Shown here: piece by piece, positions 1-9,700 of the stretch
Numbering within the stretch: the stretch's first letter is position 1
Layout of the letters: each line of letters begins with the position of its first letter
Assembly: GCA_002345545.1 (NCBI GenBank)
Contig: DDVW01000070.1
Span: forward strand, 1-49,442
DNA length: 49,442 nucleotides
Reading direction: 5' to 3'
Origin: Stenotrophomonas sp. UBA2302
GTDB lineage: Bacteria; Pseudomonadota; Gammaproteobacteria; Xanthomonadales; Xanthomonadaceae
Translations under genes and position numbers: made by a program
Notes under the pieces: generated by a model
What the model was told of the DNA's origin: nothing
The model's input: the letters and a program-made list of their open reading frames with translations, nothing else
The model's database searches: none

Positions 1-16
1 GGAGTCCATATACGGG

Positions 17-604
17 CTACGCCGGCGACACCCGGATCGCCAGCAGTTCGCCGCCACCCTTCAACGCAAACCGCGTGCGCGCGCCGGCACCCAACCAGGC
101 GGTATCGCCGGTCGCCAGTGGCGGCAACACGTCGCCCTCGAACGCGGCCTGCCCGGCCAGCAGATGGATCACCCAACCCACCTGCGGCTCGGTGAAAAAC
201 AGCATGTTGCCGACCAGCGGCCGGTGCAGCAGCTCGGCCTGCAGCGCATCACGGCGCCACATCAGGTTGAAGTCCTGGGTCACACCGTCGACCAGCTCGC
301 CGGTCACCTCGGCCTCGCCGGCAAAACGCAGGCGTTGATATGGCGGCAACAGGGTTTCACAGCGACCGTCGGCAAAACGCAGACGCAGGCCTTCGCCCCG
401 CAGCAGCACCAGTTCACGCTCCACGCCGGGAAACGCGGAGAACGCGGCGTCCTGCTCGATCTCGGCGATCGACAGCCGCAGCTGCCAGTCGCCCTGTTCG
501 GGCAGGCGCAGGATCTCGTTGGTCCAGCCCAGGCCATTGCGCCAGCGCTCGCGCCGGTACTGCGTCGCCGGGATGACCCGGGAAGGGGAAGTCAGGATGT
601 CCAT
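17..604 (-). CDS. HutD/Ves family cupin-like protein
   Basis: The predicted 195-residue protein matches the HutD/Ves family. The N-terminal segment RRERWRNGLGWTNEIL is the typical family signature, followed by a beta-rich cupin-like body. Family members are often found with histidine-utilisation genes (HutD) or as the cold-linked Ves protein of enterics; the biochemical role is not settled and may be binding of a small ligand. No hut gene lies in the window, so a link to histidine use is not shown here. The gene is complete, ending with TAG at the left edge. The next gene on the same strand ends at 662 and codes away from it, with a 57 bp gap. Family call is firm, function open. Confidence 0.8.
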   Translation of the reverse strand: MDILTSPSRVIPATQYRRERWRNGLGWTNEILRLPEQGDWQLRLSIAEIEQDAAFSAFPGVERELVLLRGEGLRLRFADGRCETLLPPYQRLRFAGEAEVTGELVDGVTQDFNLMWRRDALQAELLHRPLVGNMLFFTEPQVGWVIHLLAGQAAFEGDVLPPLATGDTAWLGAGARTRFALKGGGELLAIRVSPA

Positions 605-661
605 GCGCCGATGATGCCATCCGCGCGGCGCACGGCCACGCGGGGAGCGGTCGCCGCGGCG

Positions 662-2494
662 TTAGCGCGGCAGCGCCAGATGGCTGGCGTCCAGCGGCTG
701 GCCGGCACGTGGCGTGGTGGCGATCACCGCATCGGCCGGCAGCGCAGTGCCGTGATCCAGCCGTGCCTGCACGCGATCCAGCGCGGCGTACACATACGGC
801 AGCAGCGGCAGGTAACGCGTGCCGTAATCCGGCAGGCCAAGGAAACCGTCGAAGTGCTGCACATGCTGGACCTGCCAGTAGTTCACTTCGCGCCCGGCCG
901 CCTTGGCCGCGGCCACATACGGCGCGCTGCTGAAAGCCGGCGGAATCAGCCCATCGTCGGTGCCATGCACCACCATCACCGGCAGGCCTTGGCGCGGCAA
1001 TCCGGCGCGGGTGGCGGCGATGCCGGCCTGCACGCGGCTGGCCGCCTCACCCTGTCCGTCCCACAAGCCGCGCAGACACTTCAGACCGGGATAGGTCAGG
1101 TCGGGCAGCATCACCTTGCTGTCGAGCAGACCGACGCCGGCGCCGGGGGGAATGCCACTGCCATCGGCGATCCACGCCGCACGTTCGGCGGCGGTGATGT
1201 GGCGCGGCGAGAAATCCGGATTCTGCGCGGCAAAGCTGAAACCGCACGGGTGCTCGCCCACGCCGTAGCGGCCATACGCCGAAGCATAGGTCGCCGCGAT
1301 CGCACGCCACAGGTCAAAGCCGGTGGATAGCGCACCGGCGCGCAGCGCTTCGTCGGTCCAGCCCTTGCTGAGCATCAGCTCGTACGCCGACTTGGCCTGC
1401 GCCGCCGGCGTGGCACCGCCGATCACGCCTTCGGCGGCCAGCGTGGCACAGCGCAGCGTGGCGCCGGCCTGCAGCGCGGCAGTCAACGGCGGCTGCGGCA
1501 GATCGCTCATGTGCAGCTGCGCACACGGCATCAGCAGCGCCGCTTCGGTGCTGTAGTCGTACAGCGCGCGTGCGCCCGGGCCGTCGGAGTAGATGCTCGG
1601 CTCGCCGGCGACCACCGCGTCCAGCCAGTCGCCATCCAGCTCCGCCGCGCGCAGCACCGCGCCGCCACCGTTGGAGATACCCACGGCGATGATGCGGGTG
1701 TTTTCGAAGGTGAACGGCGCGGCCTGCGGGTAGGCCTGCGCCAGCGCCAGCAGCGCGTACTCGGCCGCCTGCTTCACGTGACGGCCCCAGTCGGCTTCCG
1801 GGTTGTCCTTGGAATGCGCATGCTTGAAGGCCACGCCCGAGGCGTTGATCGGGGCATCCGGCACAAACGCCAGATCGGCCGCCTCGCCCAGCGCGCCGAT
1901 GCTGCCGTTGGCGCGCACGCCCATCTGCGCGTCCAGATCGTAGTAGTCGCTGCCGGCGCCCTTGTCGGTGTAGACCACCGCACAGCCCTTGGGCAGGCCC
2001 CAGGCCGCCGCCACCGATACCGCACCGTAGATCCCTCGTGAACCGGAGGCCGGGGCGACCAGCACGCAGCGCTTGGCCAGATCGAAGTTGTCCGGCACCT
2101 GCGCCAGCACCCGGTGCGGCTGGGCGGCACCGGGCAGTCGCGCATAGGCCGAATACTCGCGGCCCGGCACGTTTTCGACGCTGCCGAACAGCTCGCCATA
2201 GCCGCCGCCCGGTGCCAGATCGGCGATGCCGCGCCAGCTGCCCCACAGCGCACGCCGGCGCAGCTCGTCCGGTGTCGGTGCGCTGGCATCGGCAAAGGCC
2301 GGCGGCAGCATGCTGCGCAGGCCGGCCAGGCCCAGACCGGCGCTGAGCAGGTCGTCACTGCCGCGGTGCTCGCTGCGCAGTTCGTTGCTGAACATGGAGG
2401 ACTCCACGGGCTTGGAGGCTGGGCCGCTGGCACAGGAGGCCAGACTCAGTCCGACGAATAGGCCGCAGGCGGCACGCAACAGGGATTGGCTCAT
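662..2494 (-). CDS. D-(-)-3-hydroxybutyrate oligomer hydrolase, lipoprotein
   Basis: The 610-residue protein matches the 3HB-oligomer hydrolase family, which cleaves oligomers released from polyhydroxybutyrate into 3-hydroxybutyrate monomers. The N-terminus is hydrophobic and ends in a lipobox (LASC, Cys about residue 21), so it is predicted to be a lipoprotein of the cell envelope. The nucleophile motif G-I-S-N-G-G puts the catalytic serine at residue 274; VVHGTDDGLIPP and QHVQHFDGF near the C-terminus are likely to carry the Asp and His of the triad. It is divergent from the 3-hydroxybutyrate dehydrogenase gene 115 bp away, which supports the substrate. No PHB synthase or phasin is in the window, so external oligomers may be the substrate; that is inference. 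Confidence 0.85.
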   Translation of the reverse strand: MSQSLLRAACGLFVGLSLASCASGPASKPVESSMFSNELRSEHRGSDDLLSAGLGLAGLRSMLPPAFADASAPTPDELRRRALWGSWRGIADLAPGGGYGELFGSVENVPGREYSAYARLPGAAQPHRVLAQVPDNFDLAKRCVLVAPASGSRGIYGAVSVAAAWGLPKGCAVVYTDKGAGSDYYDLDAQMGVRANGSIGALGEAADLAFVPDAPINASGVAFKHAHSKDNPEADWGRHVKQAAEYALLALAQAYPQAAPFTFENTRIIAVGISNGGGAVLRAAELDGDWLDAVVAGEPSIYSDGPGARALYDYSTEAALLMPCAQLHMSDLPQPPLTAALQAGATLRCATLAAEGVIGGATPAAQAKSAYELMLSKGWTDEALRAGALSTGFDLWRAIAATYASAYGRYGVGEHPCGFSFAAQNPDFSPRHITAAERAAWIADGSGIPPGAGVGLLDSKVMLPDLTYPGLKCLRGLWDGQGEAASRVQAGIAATRAGLPRQGLPVMVVHGTDDGLIPPAFSSAPYVAAAKAAGREVNYWQVQHVQHFDGFLGLPDYGTRYLPLLPYVYAALDRVQARLDHGTALPADAVIATTPRAGQPLDASHLALPR

Positions 2495-2531
2495 GGACGC
2501 ACCCTAGCAGAGCGATCCTGCGGTGCTCATC

Positions 2532-2543
2532 GTACTTAAGTAC
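2532..2543. promoter_or_regulatory. 12 bp perfect palindrome in divergent promoter region
   Basis: GTACTTAAGTAC is a perfect palindrome in the 115 bp region between the divergent oligomer hydrolase and 3-hydroxybutyrate dehydrogenase genes. It lies 38 bp from one start codon and 67 bp from the other, a suitable place for a shared operator. No specific regulator can be assigned from sequence alone. Confidence 0.35.
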
Positions 2544-2609
2544 CAGGCGCGGTTGGCGCCGCGACTGTTACGTTTCCCGCCATTCCCCCTATATCCCCGG
2601 AGTTTTCCC

Positions 2610-3407
2610 ATGGACCGTTTCCTGCAAGGCCGCACCGCTCTGGTGACCGGCAGCACCTCCGGCATCGGTCTGGCCATCGCCCAGGCGTTGTCGGCGGCCG
2701 GCGCACGCGTGGCGATCAACGGCCTGGGCACGCCCGAGCAGATCGACGCCGCGCTGGCCAGCGTGAGCGCCGCCGGCAGTGAGGCCCGCCACTTCGCCGC
2801 CGACCTGCGCCGCCCCGATGAGATCGCCAGCCTGCTCGACGCGGTGCAGGGCTGGGGCGCGATCGACGTGCTGGTCAACTGCGCCGGCATCCAGCATGCC
2901 GCGCCGCTGGCCGAACAGCCCACGCAAAAGTGGGACGACATCATCGCCCTGAACCTCAGCGCCGCCTTCCACACCATGCAGCAGGCGCTGCCGGGCATGG
3001 CCGAACGCGGCTATGGCCGGGTGGTCAACATCGCCTCGGTGCACGGGCTGGTCGCCTCCAAGAACAAGGCGCCGTATGTGGCCAGCAAGTTCGGCATCGT
3101 CGGCCTGAGCAAGGTCGCCGCGCTGGAATACGCCAGCGCCGGCAGCCGCGACAGCGGCGGCGTCACCGTCAACTGCGTGTGCCCGGGCTGGGTGGAGACA
3201 CCGCTGATCGAGCCGCAGATCCAGTCACACCGCAACGGTGGCAGCCGCGAGGACGGCGTGCGCGCGTTGCTGGAAGAGAAGCAGCCGAGCCTGCGCATGT
3301 CGCTGCCGGAGGACATCGCCGCGATGGTGGTTTGGCTTTGCCGCCGCGAGGCCCACAATGTCACCGCTGCCTCCCTGCCGATGGACGGAGGCTGGACCGC
3401 CCAGTAA
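2610..3407 (+). CDS. 3-hydroxybutyrate dehydrogenase (SDR family)
   Basis: A 265-residue classical short-chain dehydrogenase. It has the nucleotide-binding motif TGSTSGIG (residues 13-20), NCAG, and a catalytic Ser143, Tyr156, Lys160 set in the YVASK motif. Length and the C-terminal MDGGWTAQ ending fit D-3-hydroxybutyrate dehydrogenase, which oxidises 3-hydroxybutyrate to acetoacetate with NAD. I chose the ATG at 2610 because the SDR fold begins at once (MDRFLQGRTALVTG); the frame stays open further upstream without family similarity. It is divergent from the oligomer hydrolase and the next gene, a response regulator, begins 14 bp after its stop, so the two may be co-transcribed. SDR membership is certain; substrate is strongly supported by neighbours. 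Confidence 0.85.
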   Translation: MDRFLQGRTALVTGSTSGIGLAIAQALSAAGARVAINGLGTPEQIDAALASVSAAGSEARHFAADLRRPDEIASLLDAVQGWGAIDVLVNCAGIQHAAPLAEQPTQKWDDIIALNLSAAFHTMQQALPGMAERGYGRVVNIASVHGLVASKNKAPYVASKFGIVGLSKVAALEYASAGSRDSGGVTVNCVCPGWVETPLIEPQIQSHRNGGSREDGVRALLEEKQPSLRMSLPEDIAAMVVWLCRREAHNVTAASLPMDGGWTAQ

Positions 3408-3421
3408 CCCAGACCGTGACC

Positions 3422-4087
3422 ATGCCGACCCTGCTGATTGCCGACGACCACCCGCTGTTCCGCGCCGCGTTGCGCCAGGCCGCCAGCGAAGCCATGAGCG
3501 ATCTGCAGGTGCGCGAAGCCGAATCGCTGGACGGGGTGCTGGCCGCGCTCGATGCCGCGCCGGAAACCGACCTGATCCTGCTGGACCTGCACATGCCCGG
3601 CAATCATGGACTGGCCGGGCTGGCGGCGATCCGCGCGCAGCATCCGGGCGTGGCGGTGATCGTGGTTTCGGCCAATGACGATCCGCGCGTGGTCCGCCGC
3701 GCGCTCGATCACGGCGCCGCCGGCTATCTGCCCAAGAGTTCGGGATTGAATGAACTGCGCGAGGCCATCCGCAGCGTGATGGCCTGCGAGCAGTGGCTGC
3801 CGGCCTCGTTGCGCGCGGCGGTGTCACGCGCGCAGTCCTCCAGCCACGACAGCGAACTGGCCGCGCGTCTGGCCAGCCTGTCACCCCAGCAGTTCCGGGT
3901 ACTGGCACTGGTCGCCGAAGGCCTGCTCAACAAGCAGATCGCCGACCGCCTGGACGTGCAGGAACGCACGGTCAAGGCGCATCTGTCGGCGATCTTCGAA
4001 CGGCTCGGGGTGCGCAACCGTACCCAGGCCAGCGTGGTACTGCGCGAACTGGAACTGAGCGACCCGGCGCGCCAGATCGAAACCTGA
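3422..4087 (+). CDS. LuxR/NarL-type response regulator, CrbR/ErdR-like
   Basis: A 221-residue two-component regulator. The receiver domain has the acidic pair D8-D9, phosphorylation site D55 in LILLDLHMPG, and the conserved Lys in YLPKSSG. A LuxR-type helix-turn-helix lies at about residues 155-215 (SPQQFRVLALVAEGLLNKQIAD...). The receiver resembles CrbR of Vibrio and ErdR of Pseudomonas, which pair with a symporter-fused kinase (CrbS/MxtR) to turn on acetyl-CoA synthetase. Such a kinase is encoded at 6714-10076. The start at 3422 begins directly with the receiver fold (MPTLLIADDHPLF). Pairing with that kinase is an inference from family and proximity; the acetate-switch target acs is not in the window. 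Confidence 0.8.
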   Translation: MPTLLIADDHPLFRAALRQAASEAMSDLQVREAESLDGVLAALDAAPETDLILLDLHMPGNHGLAGLAAIRAQHPGVAVIVVSANDDPRVVRRALDHGAAGYLPKSSGLNELREAIRSVMACEQWLPASLRAAVSRAQSSSHDSELAARLASLSPQQFRVLALVAEGLLNKQIADRLDVQERTVKAHLSAIFERLGVRNRTQASVVLRELELSDPARQIET

Positions 4088-4118
4088 GCGGCCCGCAGCG
4101 ACCGCCCGCAACGGTAGC

Positions 4119-4537
4119 TCAGCTGCCGCGCACTAGGCGGTGCAACAGCATGCCGACCAGCATCGCCGGCACGAACCACAGCGCCTCGGCCGAGGCCACG
4201 CCCAGGCCGACCAGCGCCGGACCCGGGCAGTAACCGGCCAGCCCCCAGCCGATGCCGAACAGGCCAGCGCCGACCAGCAGCGGACGGTCCAGCGTGCGCA
4301 GCGATGACAGCTGGAAGCTGTCGGCAAACAGCGGCGCCGGGCGCTTGAGCACGAAGCGGAACAGCACCAGCGTGGTGGTCACCGCCCCGCCCAGCACGAA
4401 CAGCAGGGCCGGATCGAAATCCCCGGCGATATCGAGAAAGCCGAGGATGCGCAGCGGATCGGTCATGCCCGATACCGCCAGCCCGAGGCCGAACAGCGCG
4501 CCGGACAGCAGCGCGGCGACAAGCGTGCGGGGGGAAT

Positions 4538-4541
<4 letters not shown>
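4119..4541 (-). CDS. YeeE/YedE-type membrane protein, second half (DUF6691)
   Basis: A 140-residue protein with about four hydrophobic segments and motifs GALFGLGLAVSGM and GWGLAGYCPGPALVGLG, typical of the C-terminal half of YeeE/YedE transporters. The conserved Cys in YCPGP is present. In this family two short proteins together replace one long YeeE, which moves sulfur species such as thiosulfate. The start codon ATG (4541-4539) overlaps the stop of the upstream partner in an ATGA. It is the last gene of the blh-yeeE-yeeE operon, which in Xylella and Agrobacterium is controlled by BigR and serves sulfide detoxification. The exact substrate here is inferred. Confidence 0.85.
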
Positions 4542-4947
<406 letters not shown>

Positions 4948-4951
<4 letters not shown>

Positions 4952-5838
4952 GAGGCACCCCCCAGCTGGTTCACCGGCAGGCGCAGATAGCGCACGCCAT
5001 CGGCATCGGGCTCGGGCAGCCGGCCGCCGCGGATGTTGACCTGCAACGAAGGCAGGATCAGCCGTGGTGGTGTCAGCGTCGCATCACGCTGCTGGCGCAT
5101 CCGCACGAAGGCGGCTTCGCTGGTGTCGTCTTTAAGGTGCACGTTGTGTTGCCTCTGTTCGGAAATGGTGGTCTGCGGCCGTGGCGCGCGCCCGTCCGCG
5201 GGGTAGTCGTGGCACAGGAAGATGCGCGTATCCGCCGGCAGCTGGAAGATCCTCTGGATCGAGGCGTACAGCCGGTGCGCGTCGCCGCCCGGGAAATCGG
5301 TGCGGGCGGTGCCGGTGTCCGGCGCAAACAGGGTGTCGCCGATGAAAGCGGCATCGCCGATCACGTAGGTCAGGCTGTCATCGGTATGCCCGGGGGTGGC
5401 GAGCACCCGCGCCTGCAGCCGGCCGATACGGAAACTCTCACCGTCGGCGAACAGCCGGTCGAACTGGCCGCCATCGGCACGGAAGCCCTCGCCCAGGCCG
5501 AACACCGTCTTGAAACGCTGCTGCACCTGCACGATGCCGCGCCCGATGGCGACCGGCGCATGCAGCGCATCGGCCAGATAGCCGGCGGCGCTGAGATGGT
5601 CGGCGTGGGCGTGGGTTTCAAGAATCCATTCCACCGTCAGCTGCTGCTCGCGCACGAACGCCAGCAGCGCATCGGCCGAAGCGGTGGAAACCCGCGCCGC
5701 GGCCGGCGCGTAGTCCAGCACCGGGTCGATGATCGCCGCCGCGCCGCCTGTGTGGTCGTACACCACGTAGCTGAAGGTCTGGGTGTCCGGGTCGAAGAAG
5801 GGCTCTACGGTCGGCAGAGCATCGGCTTCACTGTCCAT
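4948..5838 (-). CDS. blh: Blh-like MBL-fold hydrolase, probable persulfide dioxygenase
   Basis: A 296-residue metallo-beta-lactamase-fold protein. The metal motif THAHADH gives H76, H78, D80, H81; later motifs are ATPGHTDDS, AFIGDTLF and FLCHDYP. These match the ETHE1/Blh group of persulfide dioxygenases, which oxidise glutathione persulfide to sulfite. No rhodanese domain is fused, unlike some Blh proteins. It is first in an operon with the two yeeE halves, divergent from the bigR-like regulator, with the operator 14 bp upstream of its start. That arrangement is the known BigR sulfide-response locus, so the role is detoxification of hydrogen sulfide and persulfides. Confidence in the family is high. 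Confidence 0.88.
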
Positions 5839-5851
5839 GACTGCACCTTTG

Positions 5852-5873
5852 TAATTTAGTTTTTTCTAAATTA
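5852..5873. promoter_or_regulatory. Probable BigR operator, perfect inverted repeat
   Basis: TAATTTAG-N6-CTAAATTA is a perfect 8 bp inverted repeat with a T6 spacer, strongly AT-rich in a GC-rich genome. It sits between the divergent blh and bigR genes, where BigR binds an AT-rich palindrome in Xylella and Agrobacterium. It is placed to repress both directions, including bigR itself. Confidence 0.85.
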
Positions 5874-5906
5874 GACTATACGCAACAAAAGAACAAGCAC
5901 ACCGCC

Positions 5907-6245
5907 ATGGACTTTACGCACATCGACATGGAGCAGATGCAGACGCACGCCGAACAGGCGGCGGCCCTGCTCAAATCGCTCGCCCACCCCGCCCGCCTGC
6001 GCGTGTTGTGCCGGCTGGTGGAAGGTGAGGCCTCGGTCGGCGAACTGCAGGCGCAGTCCGACCTGTCGATGTCGGCCCTGTCGCAGCACCTGGCGGTGAT
6101 GCGTGGCGCCGGCCTGGTCAGTACCCGGCGCGAGGCGCAGACCATTTTCTACGCCCTGGCCGACAGCCCGGCGCTGGGCGTGATGCAGGCGCTGCACGCG
6201 GCCTACTGCGGCAAACCACCCGCACCGGTCACGCAGCGCCGCTGA
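5907..6245 (+). CDS. bigR: BigR/SqrR-type ArsR-family sulfide-responsive repressor
   Basis: A 112-residue ArsR-family winged-helix repressor. The motif LKSLAHPARLRVLCRL, recognition helix MSALSQHLAVMRGAGLV and wing TRREAQTIFYAL are visible. Cysteines at 35 and 101 match the pair that forms the disulfide or polysulfide bridge in BigR/SqrR and releases DNA when sulfide is present. The metal-site residues of classical ArsR are absent. It is divergent from the blh-yeeE-yeeE operon across the 22 bp palindrome at 5852-5873. Internal ATGs at codons 8 and 11 could also serve as starts; none affects the domain. An AhpD-like gene follows 51 bp downstream. Confidence 0.9.
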   Translation: MDFTHIDMEQMQTHAEQAAALLKSLAHPARLRVLCRLVEGEASVGELQAQSDLSMSALSQHLAVMRGAGLVSTRREAQTIFYALADSPALGVMQALHAAYCGKPPAPVTQRR

Positions 6246-6296
6246 GCCCTGGCTGTCCCATTACCGTTCCACCGAACCCACCCCAAGGAGACCACC

Positions 6297-6659
6297 ATGT
6301 CCGCCACCCCGTCCTATACCGAACTGACCCGCGACATCTCGCGCAACCTCACCGCCCTGCGCACCCACAACAGCGATGTGATGCAGGGCTTCGGTGCCCT
6401 GAGCAAGGCCGCGATGGCGTCCGGCGCGCTGGATGAGAAGACCAAGGAACTGATCGCCATGGCCATCGGCGTGGCCAACCGCTGCGACGGCTGCCTGGGC
6501 TTCCACGCCAAGGCGCTGGTGCGTCTGGGCGCGACGCCGGAAGAGTTCCGCGAGATGCTCGGCGTTGCCGTGTACATGGGCGGCGGCCCGTCGCTGATGT
6601 ACGCCGCCAACGCCCTGGCCGCCTTTGAGGAATTCAGCGCCGCGGCCAGCGCGGCCTGA
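6297..6659 (+). CDS. AhpD-like carboxymuconolactone decarboxylase family protein
   Basis: A 120-residue all-helical protein of the CMD/AhpD family. The redox motif is visible as E51, C63-X2-C66 and H70 (RCDGCLGFH), the pattern of AhpD-like peroxidase or thiol reductase proteins. True decarboxylases lack this Cys pair, so a thiol-disulfide or peroxide-related role is likelier. AAGGAG 7 bp upstream supports the ATG at 6297. It follows bigR on the same strand by 51 bp and may be part of the same transcript; if so it would join a sulfide/persulfide response. A hairpin follows the stop. Natural substrate unknown. Confidence 0.85.
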   Translation: MSATPSYTELTRDISRNLTALRTHNSDVMQGFGALSKAAMASGALDEKTKELIAMAIGVANRCDGCLGFHAKALVRLGATPEEFREMLGVAVYMGGGPSLMYAANALAAFEEFSAAASAA

Positions 6660-6671
6660 GTCCTGCACATG

Positions 6672-6695
6672 TGGCCCGGCGCCGATGCCGGGCCA
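6672..6695. terminator. Hairpin between convergent genes
   Basis: TGGCCCGGC-N6-GCCGGGCCA is a perfect 9 bp GC-rich stem between the convergent AhpD-like gene and the hybrid kinase gene. There is no T run, so termination may need Rho or be weak. Confidence 0.5.
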
Positions 6696-6713
6696 CTGTG
6701 ACAGCAGCGCCAG

Positions 6714-9700
6714 TCAGGTCGTCGCCGCCAGCCGGTGCGAAGCCAGCAGGCGATCCATGATCGATTTCAACGCCAGCGGCCGCACCGGCTTGTGCAGCAG
6801 GGTCAGGCCCAGCTCCATCACCTCGCGGCGCGTGGCCAGGCTGTCATCGGCACTGAGGATCAAGGTTGGCCGGGCGCCAAAGCGCTCGCCCAGCCGCGCC
6901 TGCAGCGCGGTGCCGGTATCGCCGTCATCCAGGTTGTAGTCGAACAGCCACAGCAGCGCCGGCTGCGCCTGCAGCGCGGCCACCGCCTGCGCCTCGCCAG
7001 ACGCTTCGGCCACCACATAGCCCCAGCCCCGCAGCAGCCCGGCCAGCGCCTGCAACGCCGCCGGATCGTTGTCCACCACCAGCACCGGGATACCGCCACG
7101 GGCAGCCTCCATGTGCGCCCGCGCCTCGGCCGGCTGCGGCCGTGTTGTCGCCTGCGCGACCGCGACCGAAAACACCGTGCCGCGCCCCTTCTCGCTGCGT
7201 AGCCGCAACGGTGCCTGCAGCAGCCCGGCGATACGGTCGGCGATCGCCAGTCCCAGCCCGAGGCCCTGCCCGCTGCTGTCCTCGCCGCGACGGAATTCCT
7301 CGAAGATCCGCTGCTGCTCGCTGGCGGCGATGCCCGGGCCGGTGTCATGCACCTCGATGCGCACGCGCCCGCCTTCGCGGCGCACGCCCAGCAGCACGCC
7401 ACCGCTGCGGGTATAGCGCACCGCATTGGCAAGGAAGTTCTGCAGCACCCGCCGCAGCAGCTGCGGGTCGCTGTTCACCCAGGCGCGGGTTGGCCGGTAG
7501 TGGAACGCCAGCCCGCGCGCCTGCGCCAGTGCACGGAATTCGGATGCCAGCGGATCGAGCACCTCGGCCAGCGGCAGGTCGCGCGGCTGCGGCACCAGTC
7601 CACCGGCCTCCAGCCGCGACATGTCGAACAGGCCGGTCAGCAGGTCGGTGGTGGAATCCAGCGCGCCGCGGATCTGCACCACCGCCTGCTTCTGCTGCGG
7701 CGCTTCCACCTGCTGCGCCAGCGTGTCGGTGAACAGGTGCGCGGCGTGCAACGGCTGCAGCAGGTCGTGGCCGACCGCGGCGAGGAAGCGGCTCTTGGCA
7801 TCGTTTGCCCGCTCGGCCTCGCGCTTGGCCGCCTCCAGCAACGCGGTGCGCTCGCCCACGCGCTGCTCCAGCGTCTCGTTGCTGCGCTTGAGCGCGGCCT
7901 CGCTGCGGCGGAATTCAGTGACATCGGTGAACGTGGCGACAAAGCCGCCCCCGGGCATCGGGTTGCCACGGATCTCGACGATGCGACCATCGGGAAACAC
8001 CCGCTCGGTCAGATGCGGTGTGCCGGCGCGCATGAAGGCCAGCCGCCGGTCGATCGCGCGTTCGCCCTTGCCGCGCTGTGGCATCGTCTCCAGCGCCCAG
8101 CGCGTCAGGTCGATGATCGGCCGCCCCACCTGCAGCAGCTCGTCGGGAAAACCGAACATGCGCGCATAGGGCCGGTTCCAGGCCACCAGCCGCTGGTCGC
8201 GATCGATCACGCTGATGCCCTGGCTCATGTTCTGCAGCGCCGCCTGCAGCACCTGCTGGTTGAAACGCAGGTCCTGCGAGGCTTCGCTGACAATGGCCGC
8301 CACGGCTGCCAGTTCGCGGTCCTCGCCACGCGCGGCGTCCAGCAGCAGCCGTGCCGACGCCGTCCCCAGCACCGCCGACAGTTCGCGCTCGAGCCGCGCT
8401 TCGATCGCCACCGGCACCGGCCCGTTGCGTGGCGCATCGGCCAGCAGGCGCTCGACCTGTTCGAACGGCAGGAAGCGACGGCCGGCATTGCGCAAGGTGT
8501 CCGCATCCAGGCTGCGCTGGGTATGCCGCGGGGTGTCGCGCCGCCAGGCCATCGCCAGCAGGGTCACCAGCGTGCCGACGAACAGGCTGGCGCCCACCGC
8601 ACGCCCCAGTGGCGTCCATCCGGTCAGGCCGAACAGTCCTTCCGGTGCCAGCCAGTGCCAGCCCAGCGGTCCCTCCAGCAACCAGGAGGGCTGCGGTTGC
8701 GCATCGGCCAGCAGCGACGGCAGCAGCAGCACCCAGGCCCAGGTGAGGAAACCGGCCAGCACCCCGGCGATGGCTGCACGCGGCGGTGTCTGCGGCCGCC
8801 AGATCGCAAATCCCAGCACCGGCAGCAGCGTGGCCATCGCCGAGAACGACACCCCGCCGATATCGGCCAGCACATTGCCACCGGCGATCAGGCGGCTGTA
8901 GGCCCAGGCCAGCAGCATGATCACGCAGATGCCGCCGCGCCGCAGCCACACCAGCTGGCGCCGGTGATCGCCCCCACTGCGCGCCCACGCCCCCCGCAAC
9001 AGGCCGGGCGCGAACCAGTGGTTGCCGATCATCAGGCTCAGGGTAAGCGTGCTGACCACGACCATGCCGGTGGCCGCGCTCAGTCCGCCCAGGAAGGCGA
9101 ACAGCGCAATGCCCTCATGCCCGGCGGAAAACGGCAGCGCCAGCGTGTACATGTCCGAAGGCACACTGTCGCCCAGCAGCGCACTGCCGGCCCGCGCCAG
9201 CGGCAGGATCGGCAGCGCGATCAGCAGCAGATACAGTGGGAACAGCCAGCGCGCGGTGCGCACATCGGCCGGATCGCGGCATTCGACCACGCCGACATGG
9301 AACTGGTGCGGCAGCAGGAACATCGCCAGTCCGCCCAGCAGCACCAGCGGCACGAACCCGCCGGCCGGCGCGTCCAACGGCAACGCCGCTGCCGCCGGCA
9401 GCCCCTTCAGCCCGAACCAGACGAACAGGCCCAGCGCCAGCATCGCGCACAGCTTGAACACCGACTCCACCGCCATCGCCAGCACCAGCCCGCGGTTGTG
9501 CTCGGACATGTCCGCGCGCCGCGCGCCGAACAGCATCGCAAACAGCGCCATCGCCAGCGCCACGTACAGCGCGCTGTCCTGCCAGATCGAATCCTCCGCG
9601 CCGGTCGCCACCGTGCGCGAGGTGAGCATGCCGAAACTCATCGCCACCGCCTTGAGCTGCAGCGCGATATAGGGAATCAGCCCGAGCACGGTAACCAGGG

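Noticed and set aside
164..1330. Plus-strand frame of nearly 390 codons across HutD and oligomer hydrolase genes
   Set aside because: Composition is that of antisense noise and it crosses two well-supported genes.
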